From: Hyphomonas sp. Mor2
Lineage (GTDB): Bacteria; Pseudomonadota; Alphaproteobacteria; Caulobacterales; Hyphomonadaceae
Length of the DNA: 64,000 nucleotides
Direction: 5' to 3'
NCBI RefSeq assembly: GCF_001854405.1
Contig: NZ_CP017718.1
Span: 124,001-188,000 of the forward strand
Part shown: in pieces, positions 9,012 through 17,594 of the stretch
Layout: every line of letters starts with the position of its first letter
Position numbering within the stretch: position 1 is the first letter of the stretch
The notes under the pieces: generated by a model
Told to the model about the DNA's origin: nothing
Seen by the model: only the letters and a program-made list of their open reading frames with translations
The model's database searches: none
Made by a program: the position numbers and the translations under genes

Positions 9012-9545
9012 ATGCTGGAATTCATCCTCGAGCGCGGCAATTACTGGGCGATCATCGGTCTGATGATGATCGGCCTGTATATCTCCTTTGCCGCAACCAA
9101 TCTGATCAAGCGCCTGGTGGGACTCGGCCTGTTCCAGACCTCGATCATCCTGTTCTACATCTCCCTGTCGCGGATTGATGGTGGCACGGCACCCATTCTG
9201 TTCGGCAAGGATTATGGCAAGAGCAAAAGCCACGACAAGGCAGGTGATCATGGCGGTGAAACAGCCGCGTACGGCGAAGAGGCCGGGCATGACGCCTTTG
9301 ACGCAGCGCACGGATATGGCGGAGAGGGGCTGGAGAATGTCTATTCCAATCCTTTGCCGCACGTCCTGATGCTGACAGCAATTGTGGTCGGCGTAGCCAC
9401 CCTGGCGGTGGGCCTCGCCATCATCGTTCGCATTCGCGAAGCCTATGGCACCGTCGAAACCGATGAAATCCGGGCGATGGACCTCGAAGTGGCCATTTCC
9501 GAAGCGGCGGCAGAAGCCGAAGAAAGCAAAGCAGGGGCGGTATGA
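9012..9545 (+). CDS. mnhC: Mrp antiporter subunit C (MnhC, NuoK-like) with an inserted hydrophilic loop
   Basis: 177 residues; the family is usually about 110-125. Three NuoK-like helices are visible (about 12-28, 36-54, 116-139), with the family motif NPLPHVLMLTAIVVG before the third. Between helices two and three a loop of about 45 residues (70-112), rich in His, Lys, Asp, Glu and Gly, is inserted. The C-terminal tail is also acidic and Ala/Glu-rich. The insertion is in frame and lies in clean coding sequence, so it is not a frameshift artefact. Confidence 0.9.
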   Translation: MLEFILERGNYWAIIGLMMIGLYISFAATNLIKRLVGLGLFQTSIILFYISLSRIDGGTAPILFGKDYGKSKSHDKAGDHGGETAAYGEEAGHDAFDAAHGYGGEGLENVYSNPLPHVLMLTAIVVGVATLAVGLAIIVRIREAYGTVETDEIRAMDLEVAISEAAAEAEESKAGAV

Positions 9546-11074
9546 TTGAGTTGATCGCATCTCTCGTGCCTGCGGATATCGCGGCACATGCCCCCGCGCT
9601 GCTCATCGTCGCGCCGATGCTGCTAGCGCCGATTGCGGCGTTCATGCCGAACGGGCGCATCGCGTGGATTCTGAGCATTCTGGCGACCGGCGTGTCCTTG
9701 ATCATGGCCATGGTTTTGCTGACGCAGGTGCGGTCGATCGAAGGCGGTGCAGTCCTGTCCTACGCGATGGGCGGTTGGGCCCCGGATGCCGGAATTGAGT
9801 TCCGCATCGACTCGCTGAACTCCATGGTCCTGCTGCTGGTCAGCGTGATCGGATTTCTGGCTGCGATCTTCAGCTGGCCGAGCGTGGTTGCCGAAGTGCG
9901 TGATGCCAAGCGCGCCATGTTCTATGCCGCTTATCTGGTTTGTTTTACCGGGCTGTGCGGCGTCGCTTCGACCGGCGATGCATTCAACCTGTTCGTTTTC
10001 CTGGAGATCAGTTCCATCGCCACTTACGTCCTCGTCGCCCTCGGCGCGAGCCGGGATCGCCGGGCTTTACCGGCGGCGGCGAATTACCTGCTCATGGGGA
10101 CAATTGGTGCCTCCTTCTTCGTCGTTGGCGTTGGCTTCCTCTATGCCGCGACCGGCACGCTGAACATGGCTGAGCTCGCCATTCGCCTGCAGGAGATGCA
10201 GGGCAACAAAGCCGTGCTCGCCGGTTATGCGTTCATTTTTGTCGGACTAGGCATCAAGGCGGCCATGTTCCCGCTGCATCAGTGGCTCCCGAATGCCTAT
10301 GCCTACAGCCCAAGTTTTGTGACCATGTTCCTGGCTGCGACCGCAACCAAGGTCGCGATCTATGCGCTGGTCCGGTTCCTGTTCACAGTGTTCGGTCTCG
10401 AGTTCGCGTTTGAAGGCTCGACCCTGATCTGGATCCTGATGCCGATGGGGATTGCAGCGATGATTGCCTGTTCCTTCCAGGCAGTGTTCCAGACGGATGT
10501 GCGCCGGACTTTGGCGTACTCATCGGTGGCGCAGGTCGGTTATATGCTGCTCGGCATCTCGATCGGAACCACGGCGGGCGTATCAGCCGGTATGTTCCAT
10601 CTGGTCAATCATGCGCTGATCAAGGGCGCTCTGTTCATGGCGCTTGCCGGAATGGTGCTGTCCTATCAGGGCACCAGCCTGAATGACCTGAAGGGTCTGG
10701 GGCGGACGGCCCCATGGACGATGACCGCCTTTGCCATTGGCGCTGTGTCCTTGATCGGTGTGCCGCTGACGGCTGGTTTCCAGTCCAAATTTGCGCTGGT
10801 CAACGCCTTGTTCGCGCATGGCTGGTGGTGGGCCGTCGCGGTGGTGATGTTCTCCAGCTTGCTCGCGGTCGTCTATATGGGGCGCATTCTGGAAGCCGTG
10901 TTCTTCCGTGCGCCCAGCAACCCCAATAAGCGCCGTAAGGAAGCCCCGATGCTGATCCTGATCCCGCTTTGGATCCTCGCCATCGCGAATATCTGGGTGG
11001 GCGTCCAGGGCGGCTTTGTCGCTGGCCTGGCTGAAGATGCGGCGACGTCCCTGTTTATCGGAGATGCGTCATGA
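9542..11074 (+). CDS. mnhD: Antiporter-like subunit D (NuoL/M/N family), first of three
   Basis: 510 residues, about 14 helices. Proton-translocation residues characteristic of the family are present: the TM5 glutamate in NLFVFLEISSIATYV and the TM7 lysine in GIKAAMFPLHQWLPNAY. Later VRRTLAYSSVAQVGYMLLG and FHLVNHALIKGALFM match the NuoM/MrpD core. Membrane ion-translocating subunit, 4-bp overlap with the next gene. Confidence 0.93.
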   Translation: MIELIASLVPADIAAHAPALLIVAPMLLAPIAAFMPNGRIAWILSILATGVSLIMAMVLLTQVRSIEGGAVLSYAMGGWAPDAGIEFRIDSLNSMVLLLVSVIGFLAAIFSWPSVVAEVRDAKRAMFYAAYLVCFTGLCGVASTGDAFNLFVFLEISSIATYVLVALGASRDRRALPAAANYLLMGTIGASFFVVGVGFLYAATGTLNMAELAIRLQEMQGNKAVLAGYAFIFVGLGIKAAMFPLHQWLPNAYAYSPSFVTMFLAATATKVAIYALVRFLFTVFGLEFAFEGSTLIWILMPMGIAAMIACSFQAVFQTDVRRTLAYSSVAQVGYMLLGISIGTTAGVSAGMFHLVNHALIKGALFMALAGMVLSYQGTSLNDLKGLGRTAPWTMTAFAIGAVSLIGVPLTAGFQSKFALVNALFAHGWWWAVAVVMFSSLLAVVYMGRILEAVFFRAPSNPNKRRKEAPMLILIPLWILAIANIWVGVQGGFVAGLAEDAATSLFIGDAS

Positions 11075-12582
11075 GTGGTGAAATGGCCATCGCCGCAGCC
11101 TTGGTGCTGCCGATTCTGATCTGCGCCGGGATCTGGCTCGCCGGACGCGTGCCGGATCTTCGCGAAGGGATTACTCTCCTCGGCGCGGCGGCGCTGTTCG
11201 TGGTCGCGATTGTGATCGCCGGACACGTCTCGGCCGGAAACGCCCCGGAACTCAGCCTCGGCGAAGCGGTTCCAGGACTGGAGTTCGCGTTCAAGGCCGA
11301 ACCGCTTGGCGCAGTATTCGCGCTGGTCGCCAGCGGTCTCTGGATCGTCAACAGTTTCTATTCCATCGGCTATATGCGCGGCAATCGCGAGCGCAATCAG
11401 ACGCGCTTCTATATGTGCTTTGCCATCGCCCTGCTCGGTGCCATGGGCGTGGCGCTGTCGGCCAATCTATTCACACTGTTTGTGTTCTACGAGATCCTGA
11501 CCTTGTCGACCTATCCATTGGTCGCGCACAAGGGCGATGCCAATGCACAGCGTGGCGCGCGGATCTATCTGATGACCTTGCTCGGCACGTCGATTGGCTT
11601 CCTGCTTGTGGCGATCATCTGGACCGGCGCTCTGGCTGGTAGTCTCGACTTCATGCCGGGTGGTTTGCTACAGCAAGCGGAAGGGCTCACCCCAGTCGTG
11701 GCGAGCGCGCTGCTGCTCCTCTTCGCCTTCGGGGTCGGCAAGGCGGCGCTGATGCCATTCCACTTCTGGCTGCCCAATGCGATGGTAGCGCCGACGCCTG
11801 TCTCGGCGCTCCTGCACGCGGTGGCGGTTGTGAAAGCCGGTGTGTTCACCATTCTCAAAGTCGCGATCTACGTCTTTGGCGAAGAGATCCTGAACGCTAC
11901 GGCATCGCGGGAATTTATTCTGGCGGTTGCCTGTTTCACCATCATCGTGGCGTCACTGGTGGCGATGACCAAGGACAATCTGAAAGCCCGGCTCGCTTAC
12001 TCGACCGTCGCGCAGCTGGCTTATGTCACCTGCGGCGCGATGCTGGCCGACCCCGCAGGGTTCATGGGTGGATCCCTTCAGATCGCGGCGCACGCTGTTG
12101 GCAAGATCACACTCTTCATGTGCGCGGGCGCGATCTATGTCGCGACGGGGCTGACCAATATTTCCGACATGCGCGGGCTCGGTAAACGCATGCCGCTGGT
12201 CTTCATCGCCTTCTTCATTGCCTCCCTGTCAATCATCGGGATTCCGCCTCTCGCGGGCGACTGGCCGAAATATGAGCTGATGCAGGGCGCGGCAGATGCC
12301 AATCTGGATTATGTCCCGATTGTCCTGATCGTGTCGTCGCTGCTCAACATTGCTTACCTGCTGCCGATCCCGATCCTTGCTTTGATGCCGCCGCCCGGTT
12401 CGCCTGAGCCTGCGCCATACAAGCGACCCGGCGGGGCCCCTATGCTGACCGTCGCGGCGCCATGTTTCACCGCGCTGCTCTGTATTCTGATGTTCTTCAC
12501 GGTCGGGCCGATTTCAGAGTTTCTCGAACCTGCCACCGGAGAGCGCATTCCAGCGGCTTATATGACCGGAGGTGCCCCATGA
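11071..12582 (+). CDS. Antiporter-like subunit D (NuoL/M/N family), second of three
   Basis: 503 residues, about 14 helices. TM5 glutamate in LFVFYEILTLSTYPL; TM7 lysine in GVGKAALMPFHFWLPNAM; LKARLAYSTVAQLAYV typical of the family. A paralogue, not a copy, of the preceding gene. ATGA overlap with the next small gene. Confidence 0.92.
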   Translation: MSGEMAIAAALVLPILICAGIWLAGRVPDLREGITLLGAAALFVVAIVIAGHVSAGNAPELSLGEAVPGLEFAFKAEPLGAVFALVASGLWIVNSFYSIGYMRGNRERNQTRFYMCFAIALLGAMGVALSANLFTLFVFYEILTLSTYPLVAHKGDANAQRGARIYLMTLLGTSIGFLLVAIIWTGALAGSLDFMPGGLLQQAEGLTPVVASALLLLFAFGVGKAALMPFHFWLPNAMVAPTPVSALLHAVAVVKAGVFTILKVAIYVFGEEILNATASREFILAVACFTIIVASLVAMTKDNLKARLAYSTVAQLAYVTCGAMLADPAGFMGGSLQIAAHAVGKITLFMCAGAIYVATGLTNISDMRGLGKRMPLVFIAFFIASLSIIGIPPLAGDWPKYELMQGAADANLDYVPIVLIVSSLLNIAYLLPIPILALMPPPGSPEPAPYKRPGGAPMLTVAAPCFTALLCILMFFTVGPISEFLEPATGERIPAAYMTGGAP

Positions 12583-12968
12583 CCCTTCCTCCTGAACGCG
12601 ATGCCAGCGGGCGTTTCATGAAGCCTGAACAGGAAGCGCCGAAGCCGTCGGATGAGCACACCCACCCCATGTCGAAATTCCTGTTCGGCTGGGTCGAGTC
12701 GCCGCGCACACCGCTTTTATTGTTGCTGATTGTAGCACTGATTGCGGCAATATTAATCGTGGCCGATTTGGTGATCGGGCGAGAAGTGAAAGACAAGTAC
12801 CAAGCCATCGCGTTCACTCAAGCGACTGGCTTTTACGCGTTCTGGGGTTTTGCCGCGTTTGCGACGGCTGTCTTGTCCGGCTGGCCCCTGGGCAAGCTTC
12901 TGCGCCGTGATGAAGACTATTATGGCGAAGCCGACACCAAACCCAATGATGTGGAGTCGGACTCATGA
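12579..12968 (+). CDS. Small two-helix membrane protein within the antiporter operon
   Basis: 129 residues; charged N-terminal 45 residues, two membrane helices (about 46-66 and 84-105), acidic C-terminus. Start chosen at ATG 12579, which overlaps the upstream stop by 4 bp like every other junction in the operon. No family recognised. Its fixed place between two NuoL/M/N-like genes suggests an accessory subunit; that is inference. Confidence 0.8.
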   Translation: MTLPPERDASGRFMKPEQEAPKPSDEHTHPMSKFLFGWVESPRTPLLLLLIVALIAAILIVADLVIGREVKDKYQAIAFTQATGFYAFWGFAAFATAVLSGWPLGKLLRRDEDYYGEADTKPNDVESDS

Positions 12969-14743
12969 GCGGGCTCCTTGGATCGATTAATCCAGGCCTG
13001 CTTCTGGTTGCCGTCGGCTTTATCGGCTGCCTGATCCCTGTCCAACGCGTACGCCAGGCGCTGATGGTGGTCACCCCTGTGGTGGCGATCTTCCTGCTTG
13101 CCCTGGCCGATCGTGGCACGGACCTGGCGACGGCGTCTGTGCTCGGGATCGACCTGGTGCTTTACCGCGTCGACAGCCTGTCCTTCATTTTCGGCCTCGC
13201 CTTCCTGATCGCCTCCTTCCTGAACTCGATCTATGCGTTGCACACAGATGACCAGCTCCAGGACGGCATGGCGCTCGCTTATGCCGGGGCGGCCGTTTCG
13301 GCGACCTTTGCCGGCGATCTGATGACGCTGTTCATCTTCTGGGAGATCACCGCGGTCAGTTCGGTCTTTCTGATCCTGCGCGCTGGCACCAAGGCCGCGT
13401 ATCAGGCGGCGATGCGCTATCTGGGGGTTCAGATCCTGTCCGGCGTCCTGCTGCTCGACGGCCTGGCCTATGTCTACAAGGATACGGGCAGTCTCCAGCT
13501 GGAAGCCTTTACCAGCTTTGATCAGCCGGGTGTGCTGCTTATCTTCATCGCTTTTGCCATCAAGGCGGCGTTCCCGTTCCTGCACAACTGGCTTCAGGAT
13601 GCCTATCCGAAGGCGACCGTGGTCGGCGCAGTGGTGCTGTCAGCCTTCACCACAAAGCTGGCCGTCTACGCCTTTGCCCGCATGTTCCCGGGCTTCGAGA
13701 TCCTGATCTGGATCGGCGCCGTGATGACGGTCTTCCCAGTCTTCTTCGCAGTGATCGAGAATGATTTGCGCAAGGTGCTGTCCTATTCGCTGAACAACCA
13801 GCTTGGCTTCATGATCTGTGCGATCGGTATCGGCACGCCGCTCGCCTTGAATGGTGCGGCAGCCCACGCCTTTGCCCACATCATCTATAAAGGCCTGCTG
13901 TTCATGAGCATGGGCGCGGTGCTGTATCGGGTCGGAACGGCAAAGGCGAGCGAGCTGGGCGGCCTTTACAAGTCGATGCCGTGGACGACGATTTTCTGTA
14001 TCATTGGCGCCGTCTCGATTTCCGCCTTCCCGCTCTTCTCGGGATTCGTCGCCAAGGCGATGACGATGAGCGCTGTGGCCACCGAAGGCTATGTCATCGT
14101 CTGGCTGATGTTGCTGTTCGCATCGGCGGGTGTGCTGGAGCATTCGGGGATCAAGATCCCGTATTTCACCTTCTTCAGTCATGATAGCGGTATTCGCGTC
14201 AAGGAAGCGCCCTTCAACATGCTGCTGGCCATGGGAATGGCGGCGTTCATCTGTATCGCGATCGGCCTGCCGGCGATTGGCGGGTTTGGCTATGGCTGGT
14301 TGTACGGGATGCTCCCCTGCACCGTCACAGCGCCAGCCGATGTTTGCATGATCTCAGGCGCCGAGATCAAGCCGTACAAGCCCTACACTGTCGACCATGT
14401 TCTGACTCAAATGCAGCTTCTGATGCTCGCGGTTCTGGCCTTCATGCTGCTGAAACGGTTCGGGCTGTATCCGCCTGAAAAAACGGGCACGATCCTCGAC
14501 ACGGATTGGGTATTGCGCAAGCCGGGCTACGGCATGTTCAAGTGGGCCGGCACGGTCTGGGGCAAAGCCGGACCCGCCATGACAGCCTTCGCCGCGCGAA
14601 TCGGATCGCGGACATTCGATCAGATCGAAGCCACATTCAGTCCTCGCGGGGCGCTGGCGCGCGGTGGACTGACGAATTCCATGGCCATGTGGTCCGCAGC
14701 ACTGCTCGGCGTGGTCATGTTGATTGTGCTCCTGGCCAGCTAA
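12965..14743 (+). CDS. NuoL/MrpA-core-like antiporter subunit, third of three
   Basis: 592 residues, about 16 helices. TM5 glutamate in LFIFWEITAVSSVF; TM7 lysine in FAIKAAFPFLHNWLQDAYP; LRKVLSYSLNNQLGFM and HAFAHIIYKGLLFMSMG follow. It corresponds to the N-terminal NuoL-like part of MrpA without the MbhD/E tail, which is encoded at 7940-8560. The C-terminal ~120 residues are more hydrophilic with one last helix (about 570-589). Last gene of the operon; no clear terminator follows. Confidence 0.9.
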   Translation: MSGLLGSINPGLLLVAVGFIGCLIPVQRVRQALMVVTPVVAIFLLALADRGTDLATASVLGIDLVLYRVDSLSFIFGLAFLIASFLNSIYALHTDDQLQDGMALAYAGAAVSATFAGDLMTLFIFWEITAVSSVFLILRAGTKAAYQAAMRYLGVQILSGVLLLDGLAYVYKDTGSLQLEAFTSFDQPGVLLIFIAFAIKAAFPFLHNWLQDAYPKATVVGAVVLSAFTTKLAVYAFARMFPGFEILIWIGAVMTVFPVFFAVIENDLRKVLSYSLNNQLGFMICAIGIGTPLALNGAAAHAFAHIIYKGLLFMSMGAVLYRVGTAKASELGGLYKSMPWTTIFCIIGAVSISAFPLFSGFVAKAMTMSAVATEGYVIVWLMLLFASAGVLEHSGIKIPYFTFFSHDSGIRVKEAPFNMLLAMGMAAFICIAIGLPAIGGFGYGWLYGMLPCTVTAPADVCMISGAEIKPYKPYTVDHVLTQMQLLMLAVLAFMLLKRFGLYPPEKTGTILDTDWVLRKPGYGMFKWAGTVWGKAGPAMTAFAARIGSRTFDQIEATFSPRGALARGGLTNSMAMWSAALLGVVMLIVLLAS

Positions 14744-14925
14744 GTCGGTCTCGCCGGTTCTGTAATAAACAGGGGCGACTCTGGTCATTTGTCTGCGAGT
14801 CTTCAAATGAAGAGCATGACTGCCGGCGCGCCTGCTAGAAAAGACGTGATAAAGCCTCTGTAATTTTTTATTTACTCCAAACCAGAGCCCGCCATATATC
14901 CGGACTTGTACTAAGGGGAACTAGT

Positions 14926-15342
14926 ATGAGTGATGATTTAGAGCACGAGATTGCGTCCTCGGGGACAATTCTGGAATTCGCCTCGGACATTGTTTCGGCT
15001 TATGTAAGCAACAATGCCATTCAAAGCAGTGAACTTCCGGACTTGATCCGCGACGTGCACACCACGCTTGCGGGTTTGGGGAACGGTCACGATAGCGGCC
15101 CGGCGAAGAAGCCTGCTGTGTCGATCAAGAATTCGATCACGGATGAGTTTCTGATCTGTCTCGAGGATGGCAAGAAGTTCAAGTCTCTGAAGCGTCACTT
15201 GCGCTCAAAGTACGGTCTCAGCCCGGAAGAGTATCGGGAGAAATGGGGCTTGCCCTATGACTATCCGATGGTTGCCCCGAGCTATGCCCGTAAGCGCTCC
15301 GCGCTGGCGAAAGAAATGGGCCTGGGCAAGGTCGATAAATAG
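14926..15342 (+). CDS. mucR: MucR/Ros family transcriptional regulator
   Basis: 138 residues. Family signature [18 protein letters not shown] (about 79-96), then [20 protein letters not shown] and [18 protein letters not shown]. The zinc-finger positions read Cys-x2-Asp-x9-His, so the second cysteine of the classical Cys2His2 finger is aspartate, as in several alphaproteobacterial Ros/MucR homologues. MucR proteins are nucleoid-associated repressors of exopolysaccharide, motility and cell-cycle genes and bind AT-rich DNA. GGGGA upstream of the ATG; preceded by a 180-bp AT-rich leader. Confidence 0.93.
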   Translation: MSDDLEHEIASSGTILEFASDIVSAYVSNNAIQSSELPDLIRDVHTTLAGLGNGHDSGPAKKPAVSIKNSITDEFLICLEDGKKFKSLKRHLRSKYGLSPEEYREKWGLPYDYPMVAPSYARKRSALAKEMGLGKVDK

Positions 15343-15485
15343 TTTCGATATCAAAACAAGTTATTCCGTTTCGAAAATGAAATGAAATAAATCAGTAATA
15401 TAGGTTAATGAATTACTGATTTTTCCCTTGCGCGGCGATTCAAACTGATTCACTAGTGGTGAGTCGAATCACCGCGGGGGTGGCT

Positions 15486-15986
15486 ATGGTTTCGTTGTCA
15501 ACAGAATTCAATGGCTTCACGCCGTCGCAGATGGATCTTGTCCAGCACTGGAATGCCTGTCGACATGGACTCTGTTTGCCCAAACGCGAGGATCTCGATC
15601 CAGGTGCGATCCGGGCTCATTTGGCGTCCATCTCGATCGTCGAGATTGAACCACAGGGACAAGTTCGCTTTCGTCTCGCCGGATCAGGATTGCGAGATAT
15701 TCTTGGGCGCGAAATGCGGGGGCGCTGCGTCGAGGAACTCGACCAGACGGTCAGTGAGATGTGGTCACTCGGTCTGTCCAGCGCGCTCGAACAATTGAGG
15801 CCTGTCGGCGGGATGATTGAGCGAGACGAGGACTGTCACGCCTGGTTGAGATTGCCGCTACACGCGCCGATGAAACAGGCGCTCGTCTTGTGCCATGATA
15901 TGCTGGTTCCAAAAGAACGGATGCGTCAAAACCTGACCGCCCAGTCCCACACTGCTTCCGGTACCGAGCGCACGCTAGCAGCTTGA
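15486..15986 (+). CDS. PAS_5-type PAS domain protein
   Basis: 166 residues from ATG 15486, chosen over the in-frame GTG 15456 because a GGGGG run lies just before it. The layout (LVQHWNACRHGLCLPKREDLDP, IVEIEPQGQVRFRLAGSGLRDILGREMRG in two strands) matches the alphaproteobacterial PAS_5/DUF1488-era family. No output domain is present. Ligand and partner unknown. Single gene between mucR and the DnaA-like gene. Confidence 0.72.
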   Translation: MVSLSTEFNGFTPSQMDLVQHWNACRHGLCLPKREDLDPGAIRAHLASISIVEIEPQGQVRFRLAGSGLRDILGREMRGRCVEELDQTVSEMWSLGLSSALEQLRPVGGMIERDEDCHAWLRLPLHAPMKQALVLCHDMLVPKERMRQNLTAQSHTASGTERTLAA

Positions 15987-16083
15987 TTTCTTTACATTAC
16001 GATCTTTCCGCATAGGAAAATAATCCTACACCTAATGGGCCATGATAATCTTTCCATTCCGGTGATCGGAAGGAGATTTCAGA

Positions 16084-16419
16084 GTGGGCAGCCAGCAACG
16101 GATCGATCGCAACAACGCATATCTTGCGGCCAGTTTGGTCGGTTACGCGTTGGAGTTGAAAGCCGAAAACATCCTCATGCGTGACCGTGGCCCGCGGGAC
16201 ATGGTGCAGGCCAGACAGGTCGCAATGTATCTCACCCATGTCGGATTGGAGATGAGCTTGTCGCGTGTCGCGCACGCGTTTGAGCGCGATCGATCGACCG
16301 TCGCGCATGCTTGCCACAAGATCGAAGAAATGCGCGATGAGGCTGAATTTGACGCCTGGCTTGAGACTCTCGAGAAAGGACTGATGACCGTCGCGCCCTT
16401 GATTGAACCGAACACATGA
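16084..16419 (+). CDS. DnaA domain IV-like helix-turn-helix protein
   Basis: 111 residues, GTG start 16084. Residues about 40-85 (QVAMYLTHVGLEMSLSRVA and FERDRSTVAHACHKIE) are a clear match to the DnaA C-terminal DNA-binding domain, including the RDRSTV recognition-helix motif. No AAA+ domain is present, so it cannot load helicase; it could bind DnaA-box-like sites or act as a local regulator. Overlaps the DUF6456 gene by 4 bp. This pair recurs in alphaproteobacteria (recall, not checked). Confidence 0.85.
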   Translation: MGSQQRIDRNNAYLAASLVGYALELKAENILMRDRGPRDMVQARQVAMYLTHVGLEMSLSRVAHAFERDRSTVAHACHKIEEMRDEAEFDAWLETLEKGLMTVAPLIEPNT

Positions 16420-17105
16420 AGCCCCGCCTGGTGCGCGCGGTTCAGCGCGGAGGAATGGTGGTTCATCTCGGCGCAGATCGTTGGGGCATCTGGCGGGGCA
16501 GGGACCGGCGCGGCCGCATGATTGGGGAAACAAACGGTGCAGATGTGGATGTGCTTCGCCTGCGTGGTGCGCTCAAACCGCTTGGAGACGGACAACCGAC
16601 AATACTTGTCTGGGGTGAATCTGTACTACATCCACCGACCGTCGCACCGTGTGCCAGCCAGCTCCATGATACCCACCTCAATGCCCATGGTCCGCTGATC
16701 GAACTTATGCTCGCGCGTAGCCAAAATCGCGAATTGCGCCCGCTTATTCGCGAAACAGCGCGTCGATACACAGCTGACATTGAAGCTTCGGCACAGGCTG
16801 GCGCCGCCCATGGTATGAACTGGAATGGCCTGGCTTTAGGCGGCAGGATCGATGGTGGGCGTGGCCCGAGAGTGCCTGATATTTCGCGTCATGCGGCGCG
16901 CTCAGGGGCGGCAATCGAAACCATTCAACGACATCTGCGCGGCGACGAAATCGAGCTGCTGGACCGCCTGATCCTCAGCCGCGATACGCGTGCCCAACTG
17001 GTCAAGCGGTTTGGCGGGCGCCCCACACTCATGGAGTCGCGCGCGCTCGCGGCCATCCGGGCGCTGCATTTGGTCTACGAGACGAAAATTCGTTCGGTGA
17101 ACTAA
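16416..17105 (+). CDS. DUF6456 domain protein
   Basis: 229 residues, soluble. Recognised by the C-terminal region (ISRHAARSGAAIETIQRHL, then ELLDRLILSRDTRAQLVKRFGG) with a winged-helix-like feel. Function unknown; coupling to the DnaA-like gene suggests a two-gene DNA-binding unit. Its stop overlaps the convergent sufE stop. Confidence 0.65.
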   Translation: MKPRLVRAVQRGGMVVHLGADRWGIWRGRDRRGRMIGETNGADVDVLRLRGALKPLGDGQPTILVWGESVLHPPTVAPCASQLHDTHLNAHGPLIELMLARSQNRELRPLIRETARRYTADIEASAQAGAAHGMNWNGLALGGRIDGGRGPRVPDISRHAARSGAAIETIQRHLRGDEIELLDRLILSRDTRAQLVKRFGGRPTLMESRALAAIRALHLVYETKIRSVN

Positions 17106-17512
17106 CTCGCCGCTACCTGCTTGATGCGGGCGAGCATGGACGCCAGTCCGTTCGAGCGCTGAGCGCTCAATGCGCCGGTGACGCCGATCTTTTCCAGGAA
17201 TGCGTCTGCATCGAAGTCGCGAATCTCCGAACGCTCGACGCCCGAGAACAATCTCACCAGCAGTGAAATCAAGCCCGAGACAATCATTGCGTCACTCTCG
17301 GCCCGGATTTCGAGCCGATCATCGCTCTGGGGAGTGATCACCATCCAGACTTGCGACGCACACCCGCGAACCTTGGTTTCCTCCGTTCGCTCGCTCGCCT
17401 CGAGTGGCGGGTTGGCCTTGCCCAGATCGATGATGTGCGCATAGCGATCTTCCCAGTCGTCCAGGAAAGCGAACTCATCTTCAATATCGGTGGCGCGTTC
17501 GGAAATTGTCAT
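17102..17512 (-). CDS. sufE: SufE family cysteine desulfurase activator
   Basis: 136 residues from ATG 17512 (MTISERATDIEDEFAFL). SufE accepts persulfide sulfur from SufS during Fe-S cluster assembly; the acceptor cysteine is in KVRGCASQVWM (about 53). Family pattern LDDWEDRYAHIIDLGK at the N-terminus. The reading frame is open further upstream, but that extension would cover a terminator hairpin and lacks homology. No other suf gene is adjacent. Confidence 0.92.
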   Translation of the reverse strand: MTISERATDIEDEFAFLDDWEDRYAHIIDLGKANPPLEASERTEETKVRGCASQVWMVITPQSDDRLEIRAESDAMIVSGLISLLVRLFSGVERSEIRDFDADAFLEKIGVTGALSAQRSNGLASMLARIKQVAAS

Positions 17513-17540
17513 GAGCCGCATTTGGGTGATCTGAGCGCAA

Positions 17541-17571
17541 AAGAAAACCCCTGGAGCTGCGCTCCAGGGGG
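17541..17571 (-). terminator. Rho-independent terminator of the secreted-protein gene
   Basis: Perfect 10-bp stem CCCCTGGAGC (17548-17557), 3-base loop, GCTCCAGGGG (17561-17570). On the minus strand it is followed by TTTTCTTTT. It lies 24 bp after the stop of the 17595-18605 gene and before sufE. Confidence 0.85.
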
Positions 17572-17594
17572 TCTGCAAAAGTGGAGATGACTTC

